DNA of 64,000 bases, taken from Sweltsa coloradensis (lineage: Eukaryota; Arthropoda; Insecta; Plecoptera; Chloroperlidae). The position numbers were made by a program, and so were the translations under genes. Position 1 is the first letter of the stretch; each line of letters starts with the position of its first letter. The DNA lies in contig JAMZAV010000773.1 in the NCBI GenBank assembly GCA_024449915.1, forward strand, positions 124,001 through 188,000. The letters run 5' to 3'. The notes under the pieces were generated by a model. The model was not told the DNA's origin, did no database searches, and saw only the letters and a program-made list of their open reading frames with translations. Shown here in pieces: positions 1-13,664 of this stretch.

Positions 1-2790
1 CGGCCATATTATTCATTTCCGTATGTTATTTTTGCGGTCATTCAGGAAATAGACTACAAAGTCAAATTAATTTTATAACACTGCATTCTTTCTATGGAAT
101 AATCTTTCTATTTTAGCATAACTTAGCCAAACCATTTTGGGGTGCGGAGGGAGGCCACCCCTTCCCCCTAAATTATAAATTTTATTTAAGTTACTGCCAT
201 CGCTATATGTATAAAGTGTAATTCTTAATTTTGCCAGAGAGTTTGTCAATATTGTTCCAGCATACACCTACACCCATCTGTATAAGGGGAAGTGTGTAGG
301 CTTGCCTCTGAAAACTTATGGTGCCTTTTTTCGGCATGCGGTACAAACCAACCCAAAAAATTCTTCTACATTTGAACTGGCGGACTGAAAAAGTCTCTCT
401 ACAATAGAAATTTAATGCATAATCACGTACACCATTTCAAGATCAGGATAAATAAAAAAAAACTATAACTTATATCTAGGTCTGCTGAATCATCAATATA
501 AATAAAATAACTAGCAGAATTTATTTTTCTACTAAAAAGTACTAGTAATTGTAATAACATATTTTTATGAAAAAACTACATTTACAAATTGTAAGGTAAA
601 AAATAAACATTTTGGTTGTTATATAATGCTCTCAGCTTAAAATAAGATAATTTGCATGGAAAGCACTCAGTTCGAGGCCAATATGTCCACCTTGGAATAA
701 ATAAACCTGCAGCAAGGCGATGATGATGAGCAAAATATCATAACAAGGGAAAATATTTGTTAAATATTTAGAACTCTTGACTTTTTGAACATTGATCACA
801 TCGTACATTCGTTTAAAGTGGCTAACAGTAGACTTCCAAAATGTAATCTTGTGCAGAGAAACCTTGGTTTTAGATATATCTGTGATATAATCTTCGTAAT
901 CTATTTTAAATCTAAATAATATAAAAAATTTGGTAGATTATTCTGCAAATTAGAATTAAACAATGTATTTTTACCCAGTTTATGTGAGAATAAATGTTCG
1001 AAACCCATGACAACGCTAAGAGAAGATTCATCTCATCCATATTGATTCACACGAGATGACCGAAGGCCGTTTAGAGCCGAGTTTTCAAGGAGTTTCTTTG
1101 TGTTGATGGCTTTACCACGACGAAGCACTTTTCTATAGGCCCCCAGGGCGCCGACTCTATAATTTTCATTTGATACAACCAGGTTATTGTATCACAAGTC
1201 TACTTGGTTATTGTATCACAAGTCTACTTGGCTGGTCTGAGTACTCGGCAATGATCACGACTTCTCGCTTTTGACCATGGAAACAAAGATCTCTGATGGA
1301 ACTATATCAACAAAAGCATTGTAACCTTGCTCAAATTTAAGATACATTCCTGTCTTTTGTATAATAGTATACATTAGTTTTATGAAATATGTAAACGGAT
1401 CATGGACGAATCAAAGTGAAGGTTTGCGCATGACCGTAACAAATAATCAAATACAAAATAAAATGCAAGATGTCACAAATTTAGCTTAAAAATGTGACCA
1501 CATTGTACAATCTGTATAATGAATCAATCCAGTTGATTGTGGCTCACCCATCATTGTCTTGATTAAAAACACTGTCAATTTGATTATTTTTTTATTAAAA
1601 TAACTACGTTTTATTAATTTTTTAAATATCACGACAATAGAAGCAAAACCTAATTAAACTTTCCTATTATTTTCCCTCCTGATCTATGCCTAACTAACGT
1701 AACTTTGCGAGTTAGTTGTTGTTTTGCTTAGGAATCAATATTTTTACAACTTTCTCTTTATGTCCAATATGCAGTGTATATACTGTTAACGTTGATCCAA
1801 GCATAATAAATAATAATGCTACTCAAGCAATAATCATTAAATAAACAATTATGAAATAAAACATGTCACATAGTTAAAAAATAATCATTACTAATAGCAT
1901 TTATAGTAAATTGCACAGCGACTCGTAAGTGGCTACAGTAACATCTTGCATTTAAATCAAGGAAAAGGAGGCATTCAAAAGTGACTACAACATTCAGCAA
2001 CATCAATATCGGAAAAAAAAACACGGTTTTGAGTATTAAAAGTGTTACTTTACTCTATCATTGCCAGGAAAAACAAACTATTCTCAATTATTATTCTCTC
2101 CCTCATTTTATTATTATTATATTAATATTATATTAATTAATAAGCTACTGATTTGAGCATTGGTTTATATAGCACCAATACAATATTTTGAATTTGTTCT
2201 CGTGATTTTTCATTTTCATGTCCATCCGGTTCGTTTGTCTGTGCTTTTGTCAAGAGAAAAACCTATTCTTCCTCCGATTGATATGCGACGTTTTGTATAC
2301 ATTGTCCTTCATAATTTTGGTGATTTTGGCGGTCAGGGGGAGGGCATAGCGTTACAAAAAGTTGTCACAGAAATACACGGCCCCTCCACCATGTACGAGA
2401 TTTTAATTCACGAACAGAATCGTATTTATATTTTTGTATTCCTCTTCATACTCGGCACCGCCACCAACAACTACATGGATCGGTGACAAGAAATGTTTAG
2501 GGCAATTATTTTACTTGCATTTTTCTTCGAAGATCTACATGTTGATGAAGTTGATAGCTCCTATAACATGATGTAAATATTCATGTGTGTTCAATCTGTA
2601 CAGATTATGCCTAAATAGTATGCAGAGTTTTTCAGGTGCTAGTAAATATCACAATATAACACGTTCAAGACTTGACAGCAAATCGGTCATTTCCATAATT
2701 CTGAAATAAAATTTAAAAATAATAATATTAAACACGTCGCATTGGTGACAATGTCAGTTGTTGTCCCTGAATATTATGATGCACCAGCCA
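1..2790. other. AT-rich non-coding DNA
   Basis: No credible coding region, RNA gene or mobile element beyond the 24 bp duplication at 1182. Open frames such as 2160-2486 have AT-driven composition and no recognisable motif. Confidence 0.5.
1182..1231. repeat. 24 bp perfect tandem duplication
   Basis: GGTTATTGTATCACAAGTCT plus ACTT occurs twice back to back. Confidence 0.85.
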
Positions 2791-3295
2791 AGTTAAACAA
2801 TGACTGATGCTTCGTCGGAGGAGACCCGTCTTCTCCCGCACAGGTGATGGTGATGGTTCATCCCGAGCTTGTAAATCAGTTGGAAATGAAATGCCAGTGT
2901 ATGTAAACACCTCGCAACCTATCTCACCTCCAGATCGCACCAGATTGTCACGTGGTTTGTTAGCAAACAGACGCGGAACGGTTCATATCTAAGAATAGGT
3001 GGCGGGTTGGGTTGGGGACAGCGATGAACTTGTCTCTCTTCTCTCACTTTCCACTCGTATGTGCTTGGCCGGTCAGTTACACAACCTGCATTACTGAACG
3101 TATTCATTGGAGTTATTACACAGAATGTATTTATTTTCATTTGTCTATTTAGAATAACAAATTTCTCAATCGTCACCAAGAAAGTTCACTCTTTTATATA
3201 AATAAATTAATATAGATTCCCCTCATACCAAACGCGTGGTTACATGAGACATAGTAGGCTACATGCGCCTGCTTGCAAGTTTCATATTCCAATAA

Positions 3296-3530
3296 TTCAT
3301 CATTGCCTGCCTTACAAATTCGGATTATTATTCTTTTCAACATAATTCTGAACATCATTGTCTACAAAACTATCGAATTGTGATTATTTACAACGTAATT
3401 ATGTACATCATTGTCTACTAAACATTCGAATTGAGATTCTGTACAACGTAATTCTGTACATAATTGCCTACTAAACATTCTAGTTGCGATGCCTACTAAA
3501 CATTCGAATTGGGATTCTTTCAAACGACAT
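3296..3530. repeat. 57 bp minisatellite, about four units
   Basis: ATTGTCTACTAAACATTCGA, AATTGAGATTCTG and TACAACGTAATTCTGTACAT recur with a period near 57 bp starting at about 3299, 3353, 3410 and 3467. The last unit carries an internal duplication. Confidence 0.75.
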
Positions 3531-3539
3531 TCGAAACTT

Positions 3540-4747
3540 ATTCTCTCAATATTGTTTCCTTCTTTGTCAACATCGTTGTTTGACGAAGGCAACATGCTTG
3601 ATACAACCATTTCCTACACTTTTATTTGATTCAAAAGCTAGTCATATTTCCCTAGAGCCTAAGGTGCCAGTCAATGGGTGAAGGCCATAGATATCACCAT
3701 TGTTTAGCCTGGTTTGTTGTATTAACATGATACGCTCACCTCGGCTCCAAGTACATGTACGTAGGCTACGCGCTTTGTTCCTATGCATGGCGTAGAAATA
3801 AATTCAATCTGCGTGCAGTTTTAGTAATGTGATACGCGATTATGTGCCTAGCCCTGTAACAATAAACTGGAAGGAAAAAACTGTCACGATCACAGGAAAA
3901 CAATAAAGGTTAATTACCTATGTGATTGTTCGGATTGTTTTAATCGTGCTAGCGACACTGCAACTAGTGGTGTCAGGTTATGAAACAAGAAACAACTTCG
4001 CTGCATGGCTCGATGTAACCATTCAGATACTAATAATTGACGTCCCTCTTGCCTCGATTACCAATGCAAGATCATATTGGTATATTATGTTTTAATGTTG
4101 AGAATTTTCATTCACAATCACAAATCTTCCATAAAACCAAAAATATGTATTCTTAAATAAGAAAATCACTGTTTTCATAAAAGAGTTGAATGTGAATGTA
4201 AGTGAAGAAGTATGCAAACACGTTCGTCATATCTGATGTATAACCAGTCTTGTTATACTTACACTCAATCGGAGATTCGGGAATGATTAAAACTTCAATA
4301 TTGGTTAGTATTGTGCGAAGTGCATTTGAGAACGTTGCAACAGTGTTATTACTTGAGCCCGAAACGAGGAATTAATTTTACTTACTATGCATTGTCAAAA
4401 TGGGACTCAAAGGGAAGTCTTTCATTTGTAAATCAAAACCGAACTGTTGTCATTGGTCTCAATGCACATTAAGTTTATATGAACGTTATAACATAAGCAA
4501 TTTAATAGAAAGCAATGTTTTAAAAATGAATTTTACAACTCTCGTTCACTCGCAGTAACGGTGTAAATCCCATCATCTCGTTTTATGCTTGGTTGACTCT
4601 AAATTAATTACGCCAATGTATAAGAACTCTACTAAAACGAGCAGAATAACTCAAGAAAGCTGAACGATTCGAATTAAAAGTGCCATTAAGTAGTAAGGAA
4701 ACGGGTACAGAAAACGTTTTCATTATCGTATTCAGCTGTATTATCTT
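3540..4747. other. Non-coding DNA
   Basis: Moderate GC near 3650-3850 but no exon signature or repeat that I can support. Confidence 0.45.
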
Positions 4748-5103
4748 TGATAACTTATTGATTGATTGGATATTGCTTTACGTCTCATATTTATGCATTT
4801 TGGCTAATCGAGACGATGAGTGGTGATAGATGAGGATGAAGTATGAACAGAAGGGAGGAGGGGATACCCGGTACCGGCACGTAGCCTACTCCTTTCGAAA
4901 AGTACCAAGGGGACCAACGGCTTAACGTCCCATCCGAAAGGACAGTTTTTATATAGGTTCCTCCACTCACCCGGACTGCCGAGCAGACGTCGAGGAGAAC
5001 GAAGCCGTTACACTAGCTTTCGATCCCTCCATCTGCTCTAACCAGCGGTATACGTGAGTTTCAAGGCATAGCGGTCACCCACTCTACCCATGACCACGCC
5101 CGA
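4748..5103 (+). repeat. Dispersed repeat R4, longer copy
   Basis: It shares TTACGTCTCATAT, CGAGACGATGAGTGGTGATA, AAGTACCAAGGGGACCAACG and CGTCCCATCCGAAA in the same order with 34826-35047. The 3' part (4980-5103) continues beyond the other copy. The mobile mechanism is not evident. It resembles SINE-like repeats that carry a CGTCCCATCCGA core in many invertebrates. Confidence 0.55.
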
Positions 5104-8100
5104 TTCTGCTTAACTTCGGAACTAACTAACTTACGAAATTATTATTCGGGTAAAAGAAAAGAAAGAAAAACTAAATGATGCCCGCATACAATGTGTATCA
5201 CATCTAACTAATATTTATTAAAGACAATTCAGAAGATAAAAAGAAAACTTTCAAAAAATATTTTCCTACTAACCAAATCGAGAAACATATCTAACTGTTG
5301 CGTTCTTGAAATATGACTAAAATCCGTTAGCTATGGGTGGGTGGAGAAGGAAGCTATCTTTCATCTAAACTGTTGAAAGCTCTAAGAGTTGCGTGACTTT
5401 GGTCAATACTACGGTATAATGTTTGAGAACAACAAAAAAACATAATTTATTGACTTCCATTGTCACGGAAATAAAAACTTCTCCTATTTACCTAGTTGAG
5501 GCCTATAGTTTCTATTATGTAAAGATCTACCTAGAAGCGCAAAATTCCACTTCTCGCCAGGTATTTGAGCAGTGAGCAGTGAGCACACTCTTATAACAGC
5601 CTCACATCGCGCTATTCGCTATCAGTTTACCATTGTGTTCGCGAGCAAGAACTTATAGGTTGGTCTAGCTTGCTTACAGGTGAGTCGCAATAAGTCATCA
5701 AACACCATCAAGCTATTGATGATGTTGATTGTGACGTTACGTGTGTGTAGTGATGAAACAAGGAATGAAACTTTCATCCCTGTCCAAGTGTATGTAGAGC
5801 ATTGCAGTTGTAGTGTAAAGCCCAATTCAGAACAAGTTCTAAGGCGTTAGGCGTAAAGTCGTGAGAATTTGGATTTTGGGCAATTCGTTATGTCTCAAGC
5901 TTACACCTTACACCTTACGACGTACGAGTTGAGAAACTTATACACATACTAGGCAAAACAAAAAATTATGCCTTAAGACTTACACCTTACGACTTACGAC
6001 TTACGACTTACGACTTACGACTTACGCCTTACGCCTTACGCCTTACGCCTTACGCCTTACGCCTTACGCCTTACGCCTTACGCCTTACGCCTTACGCCTT
6101 ATGGTCAGTTGTGAACAAAGTCGTTAAGTCCCGAAACATGTTATCCTTGTTGTCGGGCAACAAAACATTGTGACTGTCCTCATGTTTAACAGAACATGCT
6201 AACCCGTCCTTGGGCCTATAAACGACTACTTTACGTGATGTTCGATTGGCATACGATAAACAACTCTTTAGACCTACAGCTTCATTGCACCAGGGTCGTT
6301 TTACCCATCTTTACACCCATATACTATATAGTTGGTTTCTCAAGAAATAATAACTTCCGTTTGTTAAGAAAATAATTAGTATTTATTCCACGTTTTATTT
6401 AATTGTTTCCCTGTAATTGCAGTATATGTCAGAATCTTACGTATAGATACAACCACGCCACTTTGTCGATTCTCTTTGACGATCAACGTATTTTATTTCA
6501 TATTGTGAGGAACTACAAAGACGCAAACAAGAATTACATGTTTCTTGAATATATTGTAGTAACTTGACGTAACGTGACAAATGTTTGACTAAACATTTTA
6601 TAAATATCAACAGGAGAACTATTTATAAAATATTTTTAATACATGCTATATATAAACGTTTTTGAACCAATCGCATTTTGAGGCTAGGGTCGTTACTATC
6701 TTACATATACATTTTCCAACCTAGATTTTTCCTCTCGCTCTGGACCAAACAATAAGTGTAATTTGAGTATTTCCTAGCTTGGTTTAGTAATTGCAAATTC
6801 TTGTGATAACTTTTCCATCCTTGTTTAAAATCTTCAACAATCATCTTAAAATATTATATGACAAGGCGGTCAGATAGCGTTTCTTGTACATACAGTGTGA
6901 GACAGCGGTAAATGAAAACCGGGACAAAAATTTTGGTAACACGAACCCGTTTTTCATATCGCAGACAATTTTCACAACCGTGTTTCCAAAATCATTGTAA
7001 AATACTGAATCATTTTTCAATTAAAGTTTCACTCAGCATTCACTATAAGACATTGCACTTTTCAGGAGAAAATAATTTATGCAAATTGCATATTTATGAA
7101 ATAATGGTGCATTGTCCTTTCGAAGGTTAATTGTACTAACATGATTTTCATGAATGATAAATGAAAGATTATGGAAATATAACTGCACATAATAAGCTCC
7201 AATAAGCTCTTAGTAATTATTTGCATAATTGGAATAAATATGGTTTGCATATCTAACACAGAATTTACAATCCGGACAACATGAGATATGATAACAAAAG
7301 TTTGCACAGTTTCAATATATTAACATAACATTTAAAGACCTACATTACATAAGTAACACACCAACGAAACGTTTACGGTTTACGAACCTGTGGGCCAAGA
7401 CCTATCTAGTAAAGCTAGATAAGGCCCGTATGTTGTTAAATACAAGTAGGCCTACGTTTTTACAAAAAAAATGTATGTAACTTATTTGCTTATTATCACC
7501 TGTGTATTTTATTTATTTTGTATTTTGTACATATTCGTAGATTGTAAAAAAAATCACAAAAAAAGTCGAGAGCAATGTTAATTTATTTACTTGCCTTGCC
7601 GTGACGTAGCGAACCTCATAAGAATATTACTTTCATCCTTCTACTGTTTGTTCTACAAGGGAAACTAAACACGAAAATAAGTGCAACATAGCTACTATAA
7701 AACATAATGAAACAATAAAGTTAACAATTAAACTAAAAATTGTGTTCATTTAAGTAAAATTTTGTGAGTTTAATATGGTCTGGGATCAGCAACAAATGTA
7801 ATTAATTAATCGGTAAATAAAATACATTTTAGTTATTGATTGGTTCTATATTGTATAGGTGAAAACAATCTTCGACTTGATGCTGACTGCTGAGGTAAGG
7901 TATATCATAGTTGGGTTACGTACAAAGACTATAACAAAGAGCGTCTAAGCATTAGGCCCTACTTGTACTTTATGTTTCTGAATGGGATGGACCAACGCAG
8001 GTAGAGGCGTTTCAGAAAAATTGTTGTTAATAGTTGTTCAGTTTATTTTTAAATTTTAAATTAGACTTGATGCGTTTAGTCATGGTTGTTTTGTTACAAT

Positions 8101-8934
8101 CTATTCTTGTTGACTTCTTGGCCGAGACGATGATAGAGATAATATATTTATAGACCAAATTGTCGGCACAGATGACAGTCAGATTCCAGACCAGTCTTAT
8201 CGCTAGATTGTCCCGACTTCCATTTCTTCAGCGATTCATTCTCGTTCATAATGAGTTTGACGACATCGATTACCAATATTCATCACAGGAAAGTCGTTAG
8301 GGATAGTTAGAAAAGTGATTATTATGTGATTATATGATGCGTGTGACGTGAGTAAATCTTGGTCTAAATCATGTTTGCTCCGTCTCTTTTAATGAGGTTA
8401 GGCCCACATTTCGAAATATTAGTCTACACAACAGACAGTGAGGCGTTTGTTACAAAAACAGCCAAAAACAACCTATGTCACACGTTTAGGCTTGATACAC
8501 AACAAATTTTTCAGAAATTAACCAAATCCATTTTTCAGCTTTAAATGCGGTGCATTTAGGTGACAGATGTCCAGCTCTATGTTGGAACGAAAGACATATC
8601 ATATATATCCCACCCATAGAACTTTCTGGAACACCACCTAAACAAAAATCTATATCTACTTTTTTTAAGTCCAAAGTTTTTTTTTGCGTTCTGGGAGATA
8701 CTATGACAAAATCTCATAGCAGAAATAAAAACTTTCATAAAGATATACACAGTTAAATTTGAATTCATTAATTACGGAGGGCATGAAGTTTAATTGATCT
8801 CCTGCAAAATTTGGTTTTTTTGCTCATTGGCTGTTTTTTTAGTAAACGCCTCTATAAATAAAATGACTGAACGTACATATATGATTGTATTCAACATGTT
8901 TGCAATATATGTGCACATTAGATTTTTATGAAGG
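5104..8934. other. AT-rich non-coding DNA
   Basis: Apart from the minisatellite at 5978 and its possible foldback flanks, I see no structure. Frames at 6912-7307 and 8486-8768 overlap on both strands and look random. Confidence 0.45.
5978..6101. repeat. 7 bp minisatellite CTTACGM
   Basis: About six CTTACGA units pass abruptly into about eleven CTTACGC units. The flanks contain diverged CTTACACC units (5900-5930) and an inverted GGCGTTAGGCGTAAAG (5845-5862), suggesting that the array grew inside a small foldback element at about 5825-6125. Confidence 0.85.
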
Positions 8935-9060
8935 AGCCTGTTCGGAGACATCCATCATAGCCCTCTCTATGAGGATGGACTCATCAATCCCTGCATTCTC
9001 CTTTACCTAAGAAAAACTCGAGAAAAAATCTTTAGGATTCATGGTGGCGGGTATAGCAAA
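8935..9060 (-). repeat. SINE-1, diverged copy
   Basis: The body aligns with the minus-strand copies at 22160 and 37164 (GACTCATCAATCCCTGCATT, then AGGATTCATGGTGGCGG). The tRNA head is not recognisable. Confidence 0.4.
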
Positions 9061-9899
9061 GAGGAGATATATACCGAAAAAAGTATGTTGACATTATGTA
9101 AGAAAAGTCTATAGATTAAATTTTGAAAAAGAGACTTTCATATGTAAAACATTAATTTGTTTTGAAAGAAATCCCGCGAAATATGTAATATATCAACAGT
9201 TCGTTATTGCGTAATTTCTTATCGAGATTCTTTATGAAGTGCAAACTTGGGACAACGATTCTTAGTTCATACAGGCATATACTTATAGTCGCAAAGAGTT
9301 TCATTTCCGGCCGGTCTTAGTCATTGTAACTATCTATGAGCCTCCATACTGATGTTATGGCCAATATGTTATTAAACTGTTATTTATCAAAAGATTGCAG
9401 TGTCTTACCATCAATGACCTTCACGGTAGCCAACCGATGGTCTACGTGCTACAAATCAGGTTCACCTTCCTTCGCGTCATAACCTACCAGCTACCAGTAT
9501 CATCGACAGTCGCCAGTTTGCCATTTGAGGAAGTATTTGCCTCAAGGAAATTAAAACAGCGTATATCTACGTAAGAAATAACCGATGTATGCAACTAAGT
9601 GCATTAACAAATGGTAAAAGAATGAACACGTTTGACCTTAAAATATGTGATTATAAATGTTACATTCTCATTTGTCCAAGTACATTTCCTGAAATCTGTT
9701 TGATCTTAAGTCTCTAGCATTATAGGTACCCGGATCAAGGTAAAAAAAACAATGTTAATCAAGAATTTTACTACATAAATTTTGTCCTTGCATATTTTTT
9801 TCATATTGTATATACTATTAATTTGAACTAAAACCGCCGACATCTTGTGATTATTTATGCATTTTACATGTCTTGTAACTGCCCACACACGAGCACTGC

Positions 9900-10060
9900 A
9901 CTGTGCTTATGTGGGCTTCTCTCGATGATGCTCTTCTTTTGTGTAAAAATCTATTAATCGTGTAACTTTAATTTTGTAAACTAAACTATGTATCATGTAT
10001 CTCTTTTTTTCTTGAGAATAAACATTTTTTTCTGAAGTGAACTGAACTGAACGTATTTCT
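9900..10060 (+). repeat. LINE-like 3' end with (GAACT)n tail
   Basis: An AT-rich untranslated-looking stretch ends in GAGAATAAACATTTTTTTCT and GTGAACTGAACTGAACG. Short tandem tails of this kind mark 3' ends of non-LTR elements. Confidence 0.3.
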
Positions 10061-10489
10061 AATTAAGCAAAGCAAAGATTTTTTATAAAATAATTTAATC
10101 GAGTTATTTTTCTTTATCCGAATACTTTTATGGTTACCATCCTCTCTATCGTGGGAAGATGTTGTATTAATTTCCTAAGACCGCAAATTACAGCATAAGC
10201 ACATTATTCTCATGTGTGATTTTACCAGTACCCCGGTTAACCCCATAATTCTGCGTGCTCTTATTCTCACGTATTCTTGTCTATCAATTCACTCAAAATT
10301 CCGGCCAAATAATAAGTATAGAGTTGTATGGCGCTACTGTTCTCTATACATGATATAATGTAACACACACGTGTAAGAGAAGAGCTTTAAACAATGGTCG
10401 AACAATTACTCCTCCTAAGTATTCATTGCGTTCAGCAAAGCACGACGAGTGCAAAGGAAACTGTAACCCATCCACGCGGGAGTGTTAAG

Positions 10490-10740
10490 TGTCAGCTGTC
10501 AGGTATAAGAACCCCACCTTGCGGAAGTCCTAGACTGCACAGAATGCACTGTGGGTAGTCGTACGCCGGAAGTCTGGCGCTGTTTCCGGGGTTCATTCCC
10601 TCTGACTGGAGTCTCGAGATGATCGTGCGCATGCGCCGAGTTTCAAGGTCGCGGTTTCACGGTCGCACCTTTCAGTTCCCGCCTTTCTATGGCTTACCCA
10701 CGCCGTCGCTTGGGCGGCCATGACCGCGGATTGCAGAGCC
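10490..10740. promoter_or_regulatory. CpG-rich promoter-like block with NRF1 and ETS sites
   Basis: A 250 bp GC-rich island sits in AT-rich DNA. It contains a perfect NRF1 palindrome TGCGCATGCGC (10626-10636), an ETS/GABPA site CCGGAAGT (10566-10573) and a second GCGGAAGT (10521-10528). NRF1 plus ETS in a CpG-rich block is the signature of TATA-less, often bidirectional, housekeeping promoters in metazoans. No coding exon is recognisable beside it. A GTATAAG donor-like site lies at about 10503. It could drive a non-coding first exon of the PPxY gene 17 kb downstream or a gene on the other strand. Confidence 0.45.
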
Positions 10741-10744
10741 CTGA

Positions 10745-12981
10745 ATCGGAATTATTGTACCAATACTTGAAGTAATTAACCGGAACTTTGGCCGCGAGGT
10801 AGATGCTGGTTTTCCTGCCAATAAGAGCGCCTATCTTGTTCATGTTTCAATAACATGCTCTAATGACGTACATTGGTTTCGAGGTGACGCGCATATTATC
10901 TTGGACATGGTCGTTAACTTGAAACAACGGTGGTAAACGAGACATTGTCAAACTTATTGTTGTATTCGGTCTGTTTTATTGACAATGAATCGATGGAGAA
11001 TATAATCAATACATTAGCTTCGATACAAATTAAATGTTGATAATTATATAATATGATAAATGCATGAGTACCCAGTAGTAAAGCTTCTAATTTCTCAAAT
11101 CATAACTACAAGAAATGTGAATGAATGAAATACACACAATGAGTATTATGTGGTTTTATGCTTTGCGTAAAAAAACTATACTTTGTATTTCTTACAAAAT
11201 AGTAGGATTCCATTCGTTTTCCTGACCACAGGGCTGGTCTTATTATCTTTTAATAAGACTATCAAGAGCCCCAACACGTCTTGGACTGCGGCCACCATTC
11301 GTTTAAAAATAAACTTGAAAAAATCTGCACTTAAAAGCAGTTTCTTTAGTGTTCGAAAGTTGCAAAGGTATTCTCTTATGCAACCGCTATTTTAGCCTTG
11401 ACTTGTATTATGAAGAAAAGTAACGTTGCTAACAAAAATAAAAGGCAAGTTGCTCAAACAATGACTGTTAGAATGTGCATGTGTTAATTTCGCATGATGG
11501 AAAACGGAGGTGGGTTGAAAATTGTATACTTGCAAAGAACACGTATGTTTAAAACACCAAGGTGATTCTTGCATAAAGAATCCTAAAGGACAAATGTGAT
11601 TATGAAAAACAATAAAAATAGAATTCGTTGCCACTCCATACCACATCACAGGGAAGCATTAGCCAAAATTACACATTATATCGAATCAACCGTAACTGGA
11701 AGATAAATTATTATTTCCGGTTTCCAATTGGTTTTGGTTAGAGTTATGGAAACAAAATTATTTTTTTGAGCTTGATACACCAGTGAATTCTCAAGGTTCA
11801 CAATAATTGATAACTAGTTATGTTTAAAAATGCCTCAAAACTTCCTTCAAAATTAAATATATTATATCAAAACCTTTTTAATACAATTTACAATTTTGTG
11901 CGATCTTTTCAATATAAAACCGCACAACTCTCAACAGATGTATTAACGTTGACGATCCCGAAAATATCATTATGACCCATTATATCTGTGAAAACAAAAA
12001 AATAATATTGCGGCGTATAGAAATAGTAAATAACGGTTGTATATAACAATAATTTTATTAAAATGTGAATAACAATGGCAAATATCAATATTGATCCAAG
12101 GTTAGTGTATACATATACCTACTTGCATCCGCTACGTCCCTAGATCGGGTGTGTTATAATATCTTACAATCTGAAGTTAGATCACAAGCTACGACTTACT
12201 AATTTGGACCAACCGAAGAATGTGTGATAACCGCTGCGTGACCCCCCCCCCTTCCCCTCCAAGCCTCGCGCGACCCCTCCCCCCAACACACTTAACCCTT
12301 TCTCAACTTTGCCCCCAGTAATTAAATTTGAAAGATGTAAGATTCACTCCTTGACCTATTTCTTACAAGACAAATGAATTTCTTATTGTAAGCTTAATTT
12401 CTATATAGTCGAATACATTTCCCATTAATTAAATTAATTCTCCATGCATGAGAGACACCGACTTAACTTTATGGTATTTAAAGGTTATGCAGCTTGTGCA
12501 CAGCTGCTTTACGCCTTCACTAAAAGCGCATTGCACAGGTAATGTATTTCTTGCGACACGCGGTGTCCGCCTGACATTGGCGTGTGTGTGTTATTCGCTT
12601 ACATACGGAGACATGTTATTCGCCATACAAGACGCGTTGCACAATGCGTCGTTTTGCGTATAGTGCGTATACTTAGTCCGAGGTTCAGCTCTTGTTTGTT
12701 TTTTAATGAGTACACAGTTGTCATAAAAAGATGATTATCAAAGAAAGCTAAAAGAAGAAATCTGGCGACTATTATAATGTCGTTAGATGGTTCAAAAAAT
12801 TATTGTGTCACCACTCCATTCATCAGATTGTATTTGTAGTTCAATTTATTTCCCCTAACAATGCAGATGTCAACACCTTTAAACTTAAGACCTACACGAT
12901 AAGGATAAAGGGATATACTGCATACTACATGGGATGTTCGAGTCTCATTTCCATCTCATTTGCTGCTATCCTACCTTCCAT
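10745..12981. other. Non-coding DNA downstream of the CpG-rich block
   Basis: Holds a C-run near 12241 and otherwise AT-rich sequence. No exon with good splice borders was found. Confidence 0.45.
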
Positions 12982-12985
12982 TTAA

Positions 12986-13660
12986 GGCTATACGACCGCT
13001 TTTTCTATTTCCCAAAATATGCGACAAAGTCTAAATATAGTGAATGGCTTTGAAACATGGCTCTTTTAGAAAATCAAAACTAAGTTATTTTTTTCTCATT
13101 TTTCTGATCCGGTAAACGGCCAAAATCGCCACCTCAAAATAATTTCAAACTTCAATTCGTTAAGGCACACCATTCAACGTAGAGTGTTGTGCTTTTGTGA
13201 CATTAATTTTTAACTGGTTTTCTATAGGCTGACTGAGAGAAAAAATATTTGTTTAACAATTGTCTTTCCTGCGACGAAAAAATTCGCAGGAAAGACAATA
13301 AGTAAAAAAAATATTTTTTCCTACATATACATTTTTGTACATATCGGTACAAAATACTGCCAAACGAAAAAATTCGCAGGAAAGACAATAAGTAAAAAAA
13401 ATCTTTTTTCTCTCAGTCAGCCTATAGAAAACCAGTTGAAAATTAATGTCACAAAAACACAACACCCTACGTTGAATGGTCTGCCTTGGCGAATTAAAGT
13501 TTGAAATTATTTTGAGTTGGCGATATTGGCCGTGTACAGGATCAGAAAAATTTTGAAAAAAATAGTTTTGATTTTCTAAAAGAGCCAGGTTTCAAAGACA
13601 TTCACTATATTTTGACTTGGTAGCATATTTTGGAAAATAGAAAAACGCGGTCGAATAGCC
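12986..13660. mobile_element. Foldback MITE with about 300 bp arms and TTAA duplication
   Basis: This 675 bp element is almost entirely an inverted repeat. The left end GGCTATACGACCGC is mirrored by GCGGTCGAATAGCC at the right, and homology runs inward for about 300 bp per arm. TTAA flanks both sides (12982-12985 and 13661-13664), the target duplication of piggyBac and Kolobok-like transposases. Near the centre, a CGAAAAAATTCGCAGGAAAG unit occurs as a direct duplicate (about 13274 and 13365). No coding capacity is credible. Confidence 0.8.
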
Positions 13661-13664
13661 TTAA

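Noticed and set aside
2160..2486. 108-codon frame
   Set aside because: AT-driven composition and no motif, splice context or repeat homology. I cannot support it as a gene.
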